Shown here piece after piece: positions 1 through 7,902 of a stretch of 64,000 nucleotides of DNA. The notes below the pieces were generated by a model that did not search any database, was not told where the DNA came from, and was given only the letters and a program-made list of their open reading frames with translations. The first letter of the stretch is position 1, and every line of letters begins with the position of its first letter. The DNA comes from Acinetobacter gandensis (GTDB lineage: Bacteria; Pseudomonadota; Gammaproteobacteria; Pseudomonadales; Moraxellaceae). The stretch is taken from positions 1 to 64,000 of the forward strand of contig NZ_LZDS01000028.1 of the NCBI RefSeq assembly GCF_001678755.1. Reading direction: 5' to 3'. A program made the position numbers and the translations under genes.

Positions 1-10
1 TAACAGTTGT

Positions 11-125
11 GCTGGCGACAATAGCAAGAGTGAACCACCTGATCCCTTCCCGAACTCAGAAGTGAAACCTCTTAGCGCTGATGGTAGTGTGGGGTTACCC
101 ATGTGAGAGTAAGTCATCGCCAGCT
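11..125 (+). rRNA. rrf: 5S ribosomal RNA
   Basis: The sequence begins GCTGGCGACAATAGC and closes with the complementary GTCATCGCCAGC, which pair as helix I of bacterial 5S rRNA. The interior contains the conserved CCGAACTCAGAAGTGAAA segment (loop B/C region) and the length of about 115 nt is normal. It is the promoter-distal end of an rRNA operon whose 23S gene lies left of the window. Exact ends may be off by a few bases. Confidence 0.96.
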
Positions 126-134
126 CATTATTCA

Positions 135-172
135 AAATCCCCCTAACTCTTATGAGATAGGGGGATTTTTTT
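135..172 (+). terminator. rRNA operon terminator
   Basis: An inverted repeat AAATCCCCCTA...TAGGGGGATTT with a short loop is followed by a run of T. It lies just after the 5S gene, as expected for intrinsic termination of the rrn transcript. Confidence 0.9.
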
Positions 173-334
173 ATGCGATAAAAATAGAAATGGTAACTTT
201 AAGTAAGAAGAGCATGAAGGAGAACCCCAATTCTTGTTTTAATTAATCCATTGAAAAGTCATTTTCAGCTAAGGCGAAAAATGAATAAAACAGTATAATT
301 ACATCAAATTTATAATTTTTTATAGGGAATCTTA

Positions 335-772
335 ATGTTCAAGAAAAAATTATTAGCGACAAGCTTATTATTAACAATAACGTTAACTAATGCTGGTGTT
401 TATCAAGATAAGTTAAGTGAATGTCTAAGTAAGTCGACAACAGCTGAAGAAAGCCAAAATTTAACAGCCTGGATTTATTTAGCATTTTCGGCTCATCCAG
501 AGATTGCAAAATATAATAAAGCAACCCCAGATGAAGTCGCTAAAATAGATAAAAATATGGCAAAATTATTTCAAGATTTATTAACAACCCGTTGTAAAAC
601 TGAAATAAAAGCAGTGACCGAAAATGAAGGTACAAATGCTTTAGCAAATGCATTTGAATTATTAGGAAAAACCGCTGCAGAAAGCCTTATGCAAAATCCA
701 GCTGTAAACACACGAATTTCTGCATTTACCCAATATTTCGATGAAGAAGCAATCCGAAATTCAATGAAATAA
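335..772 (+). CDS. Small secreted protein of unknown function
   Basis: A 145-residue protein with a clear Sec signal peptide: lysines at 3-5, a hydrophobic core at 6-18 and a likely cleavage after the TNA at 18-20. The mature part is mostly helical in appearance and has two cysteines, at about residues 30 and 88, which could form a periplasmic disulfide. I do not recognise a family. It is a single gene, transcribed toward the roadblock operon, which ends 14 bases beyond its stop. An AGGGAAT ribosome site precedes the ATG. Function unknown; periplasmic or secreted location is inferred. Confidence 0.75.
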   Translation: MFKKKLLATSLLLTITLTNAGVYQDKLSECLSKSTTAEESQNLTAWIYLAFSAHPEIAKYNKATPDEVAKIDKNMAKLFQDLLTTRCKTEIKAVTENEGTNALANAFELLGKTAAESLMQNPAVNTRISAFTQYFDEEAIRNSMK

Positions 773-786
773 ATATTTAAAATTGT

Positions 787-1212
787 TTATGAACTTGGTA
801 ATTGATATTGGCTAAGTTCATCACTGACTTTTCTAAGTGAGTATAACAATTGTCCTAATAACACATCTTGAGAGGTTAAAAGGACTAATATCATTGGGTG
901 TAGGGGATGGGAAATCGCTGTAAGTAAAGCTTTTCCATTTTCAGCATCTAATGTAATTGTTTGACAGCCTACAAGATTAATTTCATTGGTAAATGCTTGA
1001 ACCATTGCCAAAATTGAACTGCTAACAGCGGCAAGCTTTCCAGAATTCTCAATATTTTTCTTTTGAATGGACTTTAATTCAAAACCATCAGTTGAGCATA
1101 ACATTACATACTCAACGCCTGAAACATCCATAATTAATTCTTTCATTAAACTATGTGCATGCTCAATGAGTAGCTGTGGTGCTGTGCGACTTTTTCGTAT
1201 AGATAAACTCAT
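787..1212 (-). CDS. Roadblock/LC7 domain protein (distal gene of GTPase operon)
   Basis: A 141-residue protein with the roadblock/LC7 pattern: an N-terminal helix, a strand reading VEYVMLCSTDGFELKS (about 33-48), and a central helix with repeated small residues (AAVSSSILAMVQAF, about 61-74). Roadblock proteins are small dimers that bind Ras-like GTPases; MglB in Myxococcus is a GTPase-activating protein and CvnB in Streptomyces conservons accompanies a GTPase. It starts 12 bases after the GTPase gene stops, and is the last of four genes read leftward. It is a second, diverged roadblock protein relative to the first gene, so the two may make a heterodimer or serve different steps. Partnership with the adjacent GTPase is inferred. 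Confidence 0.85.
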   Translation of the reverse strand: MSLSIRKSRTAPQLLIEHAHSLMKELIMDVSGVEYVMLCSTDGFELKSIQKKNIENSGKLAAVSSSILAMVQAFTNEINLVGCQTITLDAENGKALLTAISHPLHPMILVLLTSQDVLLGQLLYSLRKVSDELSQYQLPSS

Positions 1213-1224
1213 ATGGACATAACC

Positions 1225-1761
1225 TTAAATAGAAAGTTGAACTTCAGCTTTAGCAATAAGTGTTTCAAGAATAAAAAGAATATCGGACTTCTTTCTAGCA
1301 TCAATATAGAAGATAGGATGATGGGTTTGTTGCTGCTCTTGCCATTCCTTATAGAGCTTTGTAGATTGATACTGTGTACTATCTAAATGGGTGATAGCAA
1401 TAATAAGGTTTTCATTATTTTTTGAAAAAAAATTCAAATATTCATTAATTTGTTGAATGGGATTGTTATGTGTATGATCAATTAAAATGATTGTACCTAT
1501 AGCACCATTGCAAATTGTATTCCAAATAAAGTTGAATCGTTCCTGCCCAGGTGTACCATATAACCCTAATTTTATACCATCTTCGAGTGTAAGCTCACCA
1601 TAATCTATTCCTACTGTCGTCAACATTTTTTGATGTGCATGCTGATCTGTATTTAAAGCCTCAGTACAAAGTACAGGAATATCGGAAATGCTTTGAATAG
1701 CAGTAGTTTTTCCGGCCCCCATTGTTCCGGCAAAAACGATTTTGTATTGCTGTAAAATCAT
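1225..1761 (-). CDS. Small Ras-like GTPase of the COG2229/CvnD/MglA type
   Basis: 178 residues, a single GTPase domain. G1 (P-loop) is GTMGAGKT at 12-19, threonines of G2 are at 48-49, G3 is GTPGQ at 69-73, and G4 is THLD at 124-127 in place of NKxD. The G3 glycine where most Ras proteins have Asp and the TxxD G4 are features I associate with the conservon CvnD/COG2229 group, so they suggest family identity rather than decay. There is no membrane anchor or lipidation motif. It lies 8 bases downstream of the 318-residue unknown protein and 12 bases upstream of a roadblock gene. A role as a cytoplasmic molecular switch is well supported; what it controls is unknown. Confidence 0.87.
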   Translation of the reverse strand: MILQQYKIVFAGTMGAGKTTAIQSISDIPVLCTEALNTDQHAHQKMLTTVGIDYGELTLEDGIKLGLYGTPGQERFNFIWNTICNGAIGTIILIDHTHNNPIQQINEYLNFFSKNNENLIIAITHLDSTQYQSTKLYKEWQEQQQTHHPIFYIDARKKSDILFILETLIAKAEVQLSI

Positions 1762-1769
1762 ATTAAAAT

Positions 1770-2726
1770 TTATATTCCAAGTTTTTTTCTAAGGCTACGG
1801 AAAAGTTGCTGTAAAGGTTTTGACGATTGTTCTACAACTTGTTGAGTATGGAATACGGTAGCCATAGCAGGTATTTCTTCAATCATGTTTGCAATGTCAC
1901 AAGCAAAAAGAAATCGATTAATGAAATTTTGACTTAATTGCATTTTTTCAGCGACATATTGCGTTGAGCTACCTTCCATAAAAAATGCTGACATTTTCAG
2001 TAATGATTTACGTTCGATACAGTCGATAGGTTGTGGCCAATGCAAAAGTCTATAATGTTTTGAAAAAGTAGGGGTTTCATAACCTACGTAGTCCCAAACA
2101 AACTGCCATAATCCATGTTGTAAATTGATTGATTTAGAACTGTATTTGAAGTTAACAACAGTATTTGTATCAGCTGGTATGAGTGTGAGTTCAGATTTTT
2201 GCAAAATTTTTATCTGAGATTTAATCCAAAACTCATTGTTAATGTTATCAATCAAGCCGATTGGATTTGTATCTAGTAAAATGAGTAGACGTTGGTGATT
2301 ATTGATTTGTGTAAATAGATTAGAGAATTGTTGATGACTTAATTTATACTCAACATCTTTAACTATCGGTTGTAATATATTATTTTGCAGCTGATTACAA
2401 GTTTGAGTTAAGACAGTATTAACTAACCAAATTTCAAATTCTGTTGGATTAGTTAGTGGCAAAAATAAAGTGTCATGTTGGATTTTATTGGCATGTAATT
2501 CATTTTTTTTTAGTTTGAGTATAATTAATCGATTATGCTTAATTTTATTTATATTCGGTAAATCAATGAAGTCATCATTGATTAATAGTACTTGAAGTTT
2601 GCTATCAGCAATGTGTGTCCAATGAATAGTGATATTTGTTGCTAACTTATTTGAAATAATCGATTTAATTTCATTGATAACATTTAGATTTAAGCCAAAG
2701 ACTGAAATATATAATGTGTTATTCAT
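1770..2726 (-). CDS. Unknown protein of the roadblock/GTPase operon
   Basis: 318 residues from the ATG at 2726, which has GGAA about 8 bases upstream; a GTG at 2738 would add four residues but has no ribosome site. No standard family is recognisable. The first ~120 residues alternate beta strands and helices, with LQVLLINDD at about 45-53 recalling a receiver-like fold without being convincing. The C-terminal third contains a helix pair around YVAEKMQLSQNFINRF that resembles a winged-helix or DUF4388-like tail. There are no membrane segments. Its position between a roadblock gene and the GTPase suggests an effector or scaffold for the switch; this is inference only. Confidence 0.7.
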   Translation of the reverse strand: MNNTLYISVFGLNLNVINEIKSIISNKLATNITIHWTHIADSKLQVLLINDDFIDLPNINKIKHNRLIILKLKKNELHANKIQHDTLFLPLTNPTEFEIWLVNTVLTQTCNQLQNNILQPIVKDVEYKLSHQQFSNLFTQINNHQRLLILLDTNPIGLIDNINNEFWIKSQIKILQKSELTLIPADTNTVVNFKYSSKSINLQHGLWQFVWDYVGYETPTFSKHYRLLHWPQPIDCIERKSLLKMSAFFMEGSSTQYVAEKMQLSQNFINRFLFACDIANMIEEIPAMATVFHTQQVVEQSSKPLQQLFRSLRKKLGI

Positions 2727-2743
2727 GCTAGATTCCACAAAAG

Positions 2744-2769
2744 TGGGTTATTTCAGTTGAAATAACCCA
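2744..2769 (-). terminator. Intercistronic hairpin (attenuator) after first roadblock gene
   Basis: A perfect 12-base inverted repeat (TGGGTTATTTCA/TGAAATAACCCA) with two bases between the arms lies 7 bases past the stop of the first roadblock gene and ends 17 bases before the next ATG. In the direction of transcription it is followed by CTTTTG, a short T run. It probably causes partial termination or protects the upstream mRNA end, so that the first gene is expressed more than the other three. Confidence 0.6.
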
Positions 2770-2776
2770 ATTAGAA

Positions 2777-3136
2777 TTAAGAAAAATCTAATTCTTTTTC
2801 GAAACGTTTAAGTTCGTGGCGTGCCATAGCAAGGTTAGATTTACTGCGGTCTAATACTAGATAGAGAAATAAAGCTTCATTTGAATCTAGTGGACGAATT
2901 AAGTGATATTGTTTACCTAAAGTAATTAAAATATCTTCGATTGAATCGTTTAGATTTAATGCTTTGGCAACTTTACGCTTCGAACGAACAACTTCTGTAT
3001 TACCAGCAGCAGCTAATTCTAAGTCGATATCGTTATTACCTTGTGTAGCCAAAGCTAAACCACTTTCACTATCAACTAATGCGGCAGCAACAAAACCGTC
3101 AATTTCAGTTAATCCATTTAAAGATAATTTAGCCAT
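2777..3136 (-). CDS. Roadblock/LC7 domain protein (first gene of GTPase operon)
   Basis: 119 residues from the ATG at 3136, preceded by GGGGTTAAT; a TTG twelve bases upstream is a poorer start. The roadblock fold is visible: [21 protein letters not shown] (about 7-27) is the first hairpin, followed by a helix of alternating small and acidic residues, and later strands [19 protein letters not shown] and [10 protein letters not shown]. It is closer to the MglB/CvnB pattern than the distal roadblock gene. It is the promoter-proximal gene and is separated from the others by a strong hairpin. Likely role: regulatory partner or GAP of the operon's GTPase. Confidence 0.87.
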   Translation of the reverse strand: MAKLSLNGLTEIDGFVAAALVDSESGLALATQGNNDIDLELAAAGNTEVVRSKRKVAKALNLNDSIEDILITLGKQYHLIRPLDSNEALFLYLVLDRSKSNLAMARHELKRFEKELDFS

Positions 3137-3577
3137 TATTAACCCCAATAATTTATATGTTAATCAGTAATATATTTTTACTGATATGTACGATATTAAC
3201 TAAATCTAATGAATAAACAATGCTGAAAAATTTCATGTGGTTGATTATTGTTAATCATAAATAAATGAAAGATTGTGAATAGAATATTTTAAAATTTTAA
3301 ACATGTGTAATTGTGTAGAATATTTAAACTATATTGGTTTTTATTAACATTGGCAATATATAAGTATATTGTTTTTTATAGAATTTTTATTAATAGTTTT
3401 AAAGTATTATTTTATCTTTTTAATATATTAAAGATATTGTCTTATATAAAAATGGTATTAAATAAAAAATCTGTTTGTTTGTTAAATATTCACTTAAATA
3501 TTAAATATAATATTTAAGCCAATCTGAATAATGCGACTTAAAGCACTTAATTGTAATTAAGTGTGTTTTGATTTGAA
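3137..3577. other. Very AT-rich intergenic region upstream of the roadblock operon
   Basis: This stretch must hold the promoter of the leftward roadblock operon, but the AT content is so high that many -10-like hexamers occur and I cannot choose one. A perfect palindrome, CACTTAATTGTAATTAAGTG at 3544-3563, could be an operator or the stem of a weak terminator. A 68-codon frame at 3311-3517 looks like chance: no ribosome site and a composition of Ile, Leu, Phe, Lys and Tyr. Confidence 0.5.
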
Positions 3578-3610
3578 AAGTTCAATCCTACGTTTCATCG
3601 GATTGAACTT
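3578..3610 (-). terminator. Terminator of the lytic transglycosylase gene
   Basis: An 11-base stem, AAGTTCAATCC paired with GGATTGAACTT, and an 11-base loop lie 7 bases downstream of the stop; on the minus strand the stem is followed by TTTTCAAATC. Confidence 0.75.
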
Positions 3611-3617
3611 GGATTTA

Positions 3618-4202
3618 TTACAGTGCACTTTTTAGATTTTTTTGATGTTGCTTAACTTGCTTGGCATATCGTTTACCTTGTTTCTTCATTTTTCTATTTG
3701 TATTGTAGGCTGTAGGGCCAACATTATAGTAAGCAAGTGCTTTAGGCATACTTCCAGCAGAATTCTTATACTTAGTTAAAATATACGTTCCACAATTAAT
3801 ATTTGTGAGTTCATCATATAGATCACCCTGACAGGTTGTTTGCCAATAACGCGGCATAACTTGAGTCAGTCCAACAGCTCCTGCGGGTGATGTGACGTAA
3901 GGCCTAAATGTAGACTCTTGACGTATTACCGCTGCAAGTAACAGGGGGTCGACGGCATATTGATCAGCTGTTTGTACAATATATGGTGAAACACGATTGG
4001 CAGTCTCTGGATTTACGGCATATGCCTTTTGAATACCTGTGGATAGCTTTGATGCACGTTTGGCAACAGAACCACCACCTAAGGATGAGCAGCCAGTCAA
4101 AATTGAAGCGGTAAGCAAGACACTTAAAATTTTGAGGTGATGGTTTTTAGCGGTTTGAATAGTTAAAGAAACGTTATGTAATTTATTCTGTATCAATTTC
4201 AT
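3618..4202 (-). CDS. Lytic transglycosylase lipoprotein, SLT family
   Basis: 194 residues. A hydrophobic segment at 25-36 ends in the lipobox LTGC, so Cys38 is probably lipidated and the protein anchored in an envelope membrane. The SLT domain covers roughly 74-170, with the catalytic glutamate in RQES (Glu96), the motif SPAGAVGLTQVMP that follows it, and the YNVGP motif near 160. It would cleave the glycan strand of peptidoglycan to 1,6-anhydromuramyl products. The region before the hydrophobic core is unusually long (about 24 residues), so the true start may be a non-ATG codon inside it. It is monocistronic, with terminators on both sides. The closest relatives would be MltE/Slt-type enzymes; I give no symbol. 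Confidence 0.87.
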   Translation of the reverse strand: MKLIQNKLHNVSLTIQTAKNHHLKILSVLLTASILTGCSSLGGGSVAKRASKLSTGIQKAYAVNPETANRVSPYIVQTADQYAVDPLLLAAVIRQESTFRPYVTSPAGAVGLTQVMPRYWQTTCQGDLYDELTNINCGTYILTKYKNSAGSMPKALAYYNVGPTAYNTNRKMKKQGKRYAKQVKQHQKNLKSAL

Positions 4203-4573
4203 AGTTCAAGTATTTAGCCAGATCATATTTACTGGCTTTGATCTTATGAATCTGGCTTAGAATGGTCAAGGTTTTCTCTATTGAACCTCTACAGTGTATT
4301 TGTAATATACGCTTATTTTTTCTACATCAATCAATAATAGATAATAAAATAGCCCACTTTGGGTGGGCTATTTTATTGCAGTTTCTCTTTTCGTACATTT
4401 TCCATGTGCAGCTAAACTTATTATTGTTGTTTTATGTTGAGAGGAATTTCCGTTTCCTTCATGACATCTTAAGGATTTGTATCAATACAGTCAGTCGTTA
4501 TTCACTTGATCTTATGTAAGCTAAAACGGCTAAGTCTGTCTCTTAAAGATATAAACTGTTTGGAGATGTTGAA
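4203..4573. other. Intergenic region with one strong hairpin
   Basis: This 371-base gap between two leftward genes contains one clear structure, the hairpin at 4343-4377. An 85-codon frame at 4262-4519 has no ribosome site and no recognisable similarity and is treated as chance. Promoter sequences for the transglycosylase gene should lie just right of 4202 but none is clear enough to mark. Confidence 0.5.
4343..4377. terminator. Strong hairpin, possible bidirectional terminator
   Basis: AATAAAATAGCCCAC pairs with GTGGGCTATTTTATT around a TTTGG loop, giving a long stem that contains A and T runs on its flanks. It sits about 200 bases beyond the acetyltransferase stop, which is far for a terminator of that gene, so it might instead end an unrecognised small transcript. 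Confidence 0.65.
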
Positions 4574-5059
4574 CTATACGTTTTTCAACATCCAAATTTC
4601 ACAAGCTTGACTATGTCCTGTGTTTCCTTTCGGCGCTTCTAGATGTTTAAAACCCTTTTTTTCATATAGTTTAACGGCTTGCCCAAGAGAAGCTGTAGTT
4701 TCGAGGTAACAGGCCTGAAATTGATTGTTTCGCGCGAATTCAAAGCATTTTTCTAAAATTTTGGCTGCAAAACCATGTCCACGTAGTTCAGCTAAAAAAT
4801 ACATTTTCTGGATTTCGAGAATATCGTCTGAGCCTTTGAGTGGTGATAAACCACCGCCACCAAGGATAGTACCTTGTTCATTTTCAATGACCCAATATTG
4901 TGAGTTATGTTGGGTATAAACTTCGTAAAGATTATCTAAGATAGGGTCTGCAACTGCAAAACCAGATTCTGCTGCTAAGCCAAACTCTGCTGAAACTTTA
5001 CGAATAATAGCGGCAATAGCTGAATTATCTTGAGCTTGAATAGTACGTATACGAAACAT
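4574..5059 (-). CDS. GNAT family N-acetyltransferase
   Basis: 161 residues with the GNAT fold. The N-terminus (RIRTIQAQDNSAIAAIIR) matches the usual first strand and helix, motif A is LAELRGHGFAAKIL near 92-105 (pattern R/Q-x-x-G-x-G/A), and the C-terminal motif B contains YLETTASLGQAVKLYEKKGF. The enzyme transfers acetyl from acetyl-CoA to an amine; the substrate cannot be told from sequence. It is transcribed in the same direction as, and about 90 bases downstream of, the acyl-CoA dehydrogenase operon, with no obvious terminator between, so some read-through is possible. Confidence 0.88.
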   Translation of the reverse strand: MFRIRTIQAQDNSAIAAIIRKVSAEFGLAAESGFAVADPILDNLYEVYTQHNSQYWVIENEQGTILGGGGLSPLKGSDDILEIQKMYFLAELRGHGFAAKILEKCFEFARNNQFQACYLETTASLGQAVKLYEKKGFKHLEAPKGNTGHSQACEIWMLKNV

Positions 5060-5147
5060 ATTGAATTAAAAAGGTAAAATAAAAGATGGATTGTTTATAG
5101 ACCGATGTCATAAAAAAATCCATCTTTCAGTTGTAGATTTAAACCGA

Positions 5148-6347
5148 TTATTTTAATTCACTTGAACTTTTGCCAAGTTCACGACGTGCAACGATGAGTT
5201 GTTGAATTTGTTGGGTACCTTCAAAAATATCCAAGATTTTTGAGTCTCGTGCCCATTTTTCCAATAGTTCATCTTCGTTATATCCAACGGATGCTGCTAA
5301 TTCTACACATTTAAGTGTTATTTCATTACCTACTCGTCCTGCTTTTGCTTTAGCAATAGAAGCTTCACGTGAGTTTGGTTTTTTATTATCGGCCATCCAT
5401 GCAGCTTTAAGCATCAATAAACGCGATGCCTCCCATTCAGCTTCCATTCTATAAATTTGAGCTGCGATATTTGAACTTTGTAAAAATGGCGTTACATATT
5501 CCGCATCAAGTTCATCTTTAAAAATTTCTTTGATTCGCTCAAGTGACGCTTTAGCACAACCAACTGCCATTGCTGCGACTAAAGGGCGTGTATTGTCAAA
5601 AGTTTCCATGACACCAGCAAAACCTTTGGCTACATCAATTTCTGCATTTCCAAGCAAATTGGCCGCAGGAACGCGACAATCAATAAAGCTAATCGCAGCG
5701 GTATCGGAAGCTTTAATACCGAGTTTGTGCTCTAAGCGCTCCACAGACATACCTAGTGTGCCTTTCTTAACTACAAAAGACTTGATGGCTGCACGACCTA
5801 ATTTTTTATCTAAGGTTGCCCAAACCACAACTGAATCTGCACGTTCACCAGAAGTCACAAATATTTTTTCGCCATTAAGTACATATTCATCACCATCTTT
5901 CGTCGCCGTGGTGCGAATGGCAGCTGAATCTGAGCCACAGTTGGGTTCAGTAATCGCCATGGCTGCCCAAGTGCCTTTAAGGCGTTCTAGTTGCTCATCA
6001 TTTGCAACGGCAGCAATAGCTGAATTTCCTAATCCTTGGCGCGGCATACTCAGTAAAAGTCCTGTATCGCCATAACACATCTCTATCACACTTAAGGCTG
6101 TCGACATGTTCACGCCATTTTTATTTCCACTATCTGTATCACCACGCTTGTTTACCGCAGCACCTGCATTCATGCCATCTCCACCGTCGTTCATGCCATC
6201 AACGAGTGATGACAACATATCTAATTCCTTAGGATATGCATGTTCGGCTTTGTCATATTTACGTGAAATAGGGCGGAGCACATTGAGTGCAACTTCGTGT
6301 GCTTGATCGATCAGCATTTTGAATTTTTTTGGATTTTGTAAATTCAT
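5148..6347 (-). CDS. Acyl-CoA dehydrogenase (second gene of a pair)
   Basis: 399 residues, the normal length for the family. FAD- and substrate-binding motifs are present: AMAITEPNCGSDSAAIRT in the middle domain, NGEKIFVTSGERAD, and FEGTQQIQQLIVARRELG at the C-terminus. It would oxidise an acyl-CoA to the trans-2-enoyl-CoA in beta-oxidation, passing electrons to ETF in the cytoplasm. A glycine, asparagine and aspartate-rich loop (DGMNDGGDGMNAGAA and following, about residues 50-80) is inserted in the N-terminal helical domain and is unusual. The ATG has AAGGAATAAATC in front. It starts 27 bases after the upstream dehydrogenase gene, so the two form an operon. Substrate unknown. Confidence 0.92.
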   Translation of the reverse strand: MNLQNPKKFKMLIDQAHEVALNVLRPISRKYDKAEHAYPKELDMLSSLVDGMNDGGDGMNAGAAVNKRGDTDSGNKNGVNMSTALSVIEMCYGDTGLLLSMPRQGLGNSAIAAVANDEQLERLKGTWAAMAITEPNCGSDSAAIRTTATKDGDEYVLNGEKIFVTSGERADSVVVWATLDKKLGRAAIKSFVVKKGTLGMSVERLEHKLGIKASDTAAISFIDCRVPAANLLGNAEIDVAKGFAGVMETFDNTRPLVAAMAVGCAKASLERIKEIFKDELDAEYVTPFLQSSNIAAQIYRMEAEWEASRLLMLKAAWMADNKKPNSREASIAKAKAGRVGNEITLKCVELAASVGYNEDELLEKWARDSKILDIFEGTQQIQQLIVARRELGKSSSELK

Positions 6348-6374
6348 GATTTATTCCTTATTTTTTATACTGAT

Positions 6375-7670
6375 CTAAGCATGTAAGCCAGAGTGTAAAA
6401 TTGCAGTGGCACGTAAATCACGGTACCAACGTTCAACAGGATGTTCTTTGGTAAAGCCATGACCACCTAAAATTTGCACACCATCAGTACCAATTTTCAT
6501 GGATTTTTCAGCACAGAGCAGACGAGCTAAATAGGCTTCACGATGAAAAGGTTTACCTGCCTCAGCTAAACTTGCAGCATTTAAAATCAACATATGCATA
6601 GCATCTAGCTCAATAGCCATATCTGCAATCATAAAAGCGACACTTTGACGATGTGAGATGGGTTCACCAAAGGCCGTTCGTTCGTTGGCATATCGAATAC
6701 AGTATTTTTTAACGGCTGTAGCAGTGCCTACAGCGATTGCACACCACATCAAATTGCCTAAATCAACAAATGCGCTGTAGTTAAAATCATCATCACCTAA
6801 ACGTTGAGCAGGCGTCTGATTAAAGTTGAGTGTTACCGTTTCCGTTGCTTTTAATCCCATTGCTGGGGATTTTTTTGCGCTGATGGTTTGATCACGTTGT
6901 ACTACAAATATTTCGGGTTGGCCGTTTAGCATGGCTGATACTAAAATTACATCAGCTTTCTCACCGAGTATGACTAAGGTTTTTTCACCACTGATTTTAT
7001 AGTTTGAACCATCTGCGATAGCGCGGGTTTTTAGTTGCATGGGATTAAATGCAGCCGTTGCTTCTTGGACGGCAAATGTTGCGATGATGTCTGCGTCTTC
7101 AGCAAATACAGGTAAATATGTTGCTTGAATAGATTCTGAGCCCCATTGTGTTATTGCATTGATACAACTAAAGGTCGAAAGCAACCCAGCTGTAAGGCTA
7201 AAATCACCTTCGGCAAGCTGTTCTGCAATTAAGATATTACTGATAATATTTTTCTCTGCAGCTACGCCGCCCAAAGCTTCAGGCAGGGCATAATAATTTA
7301 AACCTAAATCTTGTACATGCTGCCAAAGGACGTCAGGAAATTTTTCATCCTGATCTGCTTGGTGAGCAAGCGGATAAAGTACTTCACTGGCAAATTGCTG
7401 CATTGCTTCAGCAGTCATGTGCTGTTCTTCGGTCAAATTTAAATCGAACAATGATTTTTGCTGATTAGGTAGACGTTGCTTATGTACATCCTTATTGGTT
7501 TTAAAGGCTTTTTGCGTATGGCTCAAGGTTTTAAATCCAGCCTTTGAACCTTGATACAGCGATTTCTCAACCAATTTGCGTAATTTAAATTGATCTAATA
7601 CGTGACTACCAGCCATTTTTGTTAAAAGAGAAAGCCCAAATCCTTGTGCCTTGTTTACCATATTGGTCAT
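6375..7670 (-). CDS. Acyl-CoA dehydrogenase (first gene of a pair)
   Basis: 431 residues from the ATG at 7670, which has GGAAAACAACA in front; an ATG at 7745 gives 25 more residues but no ribosome site. About 75 residues precede the acyl-CoA dehydrogenase domain, which begins near LTEEQHMTAEAMQQFASEV. The middle domain has ATFAVQEATAAFNP, replacing the usual TEP-x-A-G-S-D signature with a degenerate version, while the C-terminal domain keeps RTAFGEPISHRQSVAFMIADM and QILGGHGFTKEHPVERWYRD. The weakened signature and the tight pairing with the second dehydrogenase suggest the two proteins may form a hetero-oligomer, as in some actinobacterial FadE pairs; this is inferred. Confidence 0.88.
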   Translation of the reverse strand: MTNMVNKAQGFGLSLLTKMAGSHVLDQFKLRKLVEKSLYQGSKAGFKTLSHTQKAFKTNKDVHKQRLPNQQKSLFDLNLTEEQHMTAEAMQQFASEVLYPLAHQADQDEKFPDVLWQHVQDLGLNYYALPEALGGVAAEKNIISNILIAEQLAEGDFSLTAGLLSTFSCINAITQWGSESIQATYLPVFAEDADIIATFAVQEATAAFNPMQLKTRAIADGSNYKISGEKTLVILGEKADVILVSAMLNGQPEIFVVQRDQTISAKKSPAMGLKATETVTLNFNQTPAQRLGDDDFNYSAFVDLGNLMWCAIAVGTATAVKKYCIRYANERTAFGEPISHRQSVAFMIADMAIELDAMHMLILNAASLAEAGKPFHREAYLARLLCAEKSMKIGTDGVQILGGHGFTKEHPVERWYRDLRATAILHSGLHA

Positions 7671-7902
7671 TGTTGTTTTCCATTCACCTTGTTCTATTTT
7701 TATGCTGACATGGCGCTTACATAAAAACCATGTCAGAAGTGACATGCTTAATTGTCAATGATGAACGGCTTTGGCTGGGTGGTATGTAAATATAAGATAT
7801 TAAAATTATTAAATTTATTGAAAAAATAAAATGAATGTTTTTTTTATTAATTGACTTGGCTGACATTTTTTCAACCAAGTCGTTGGCGAATTGTAATTAA
7901 AA

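Noticed and set aside
3311..3517. 68-codon frame in the AT-rich gap upstream of the roadblock operon
   Set aside because: No ribosome site, composition follows the AT bias, and no domain features.
4262..4519. 85-codon frame in a gap
   Set aside because: It runs through the terminator hairpin at 4343-4377 and has no ribosome site.
5530..6075. 181-codon frame antisense to an acyl-CoA dehydrogenase
   Set aside because: Shadow of a well-supported gene; low-complexity Ser/Pro/Ala composition typical of antisense frames.
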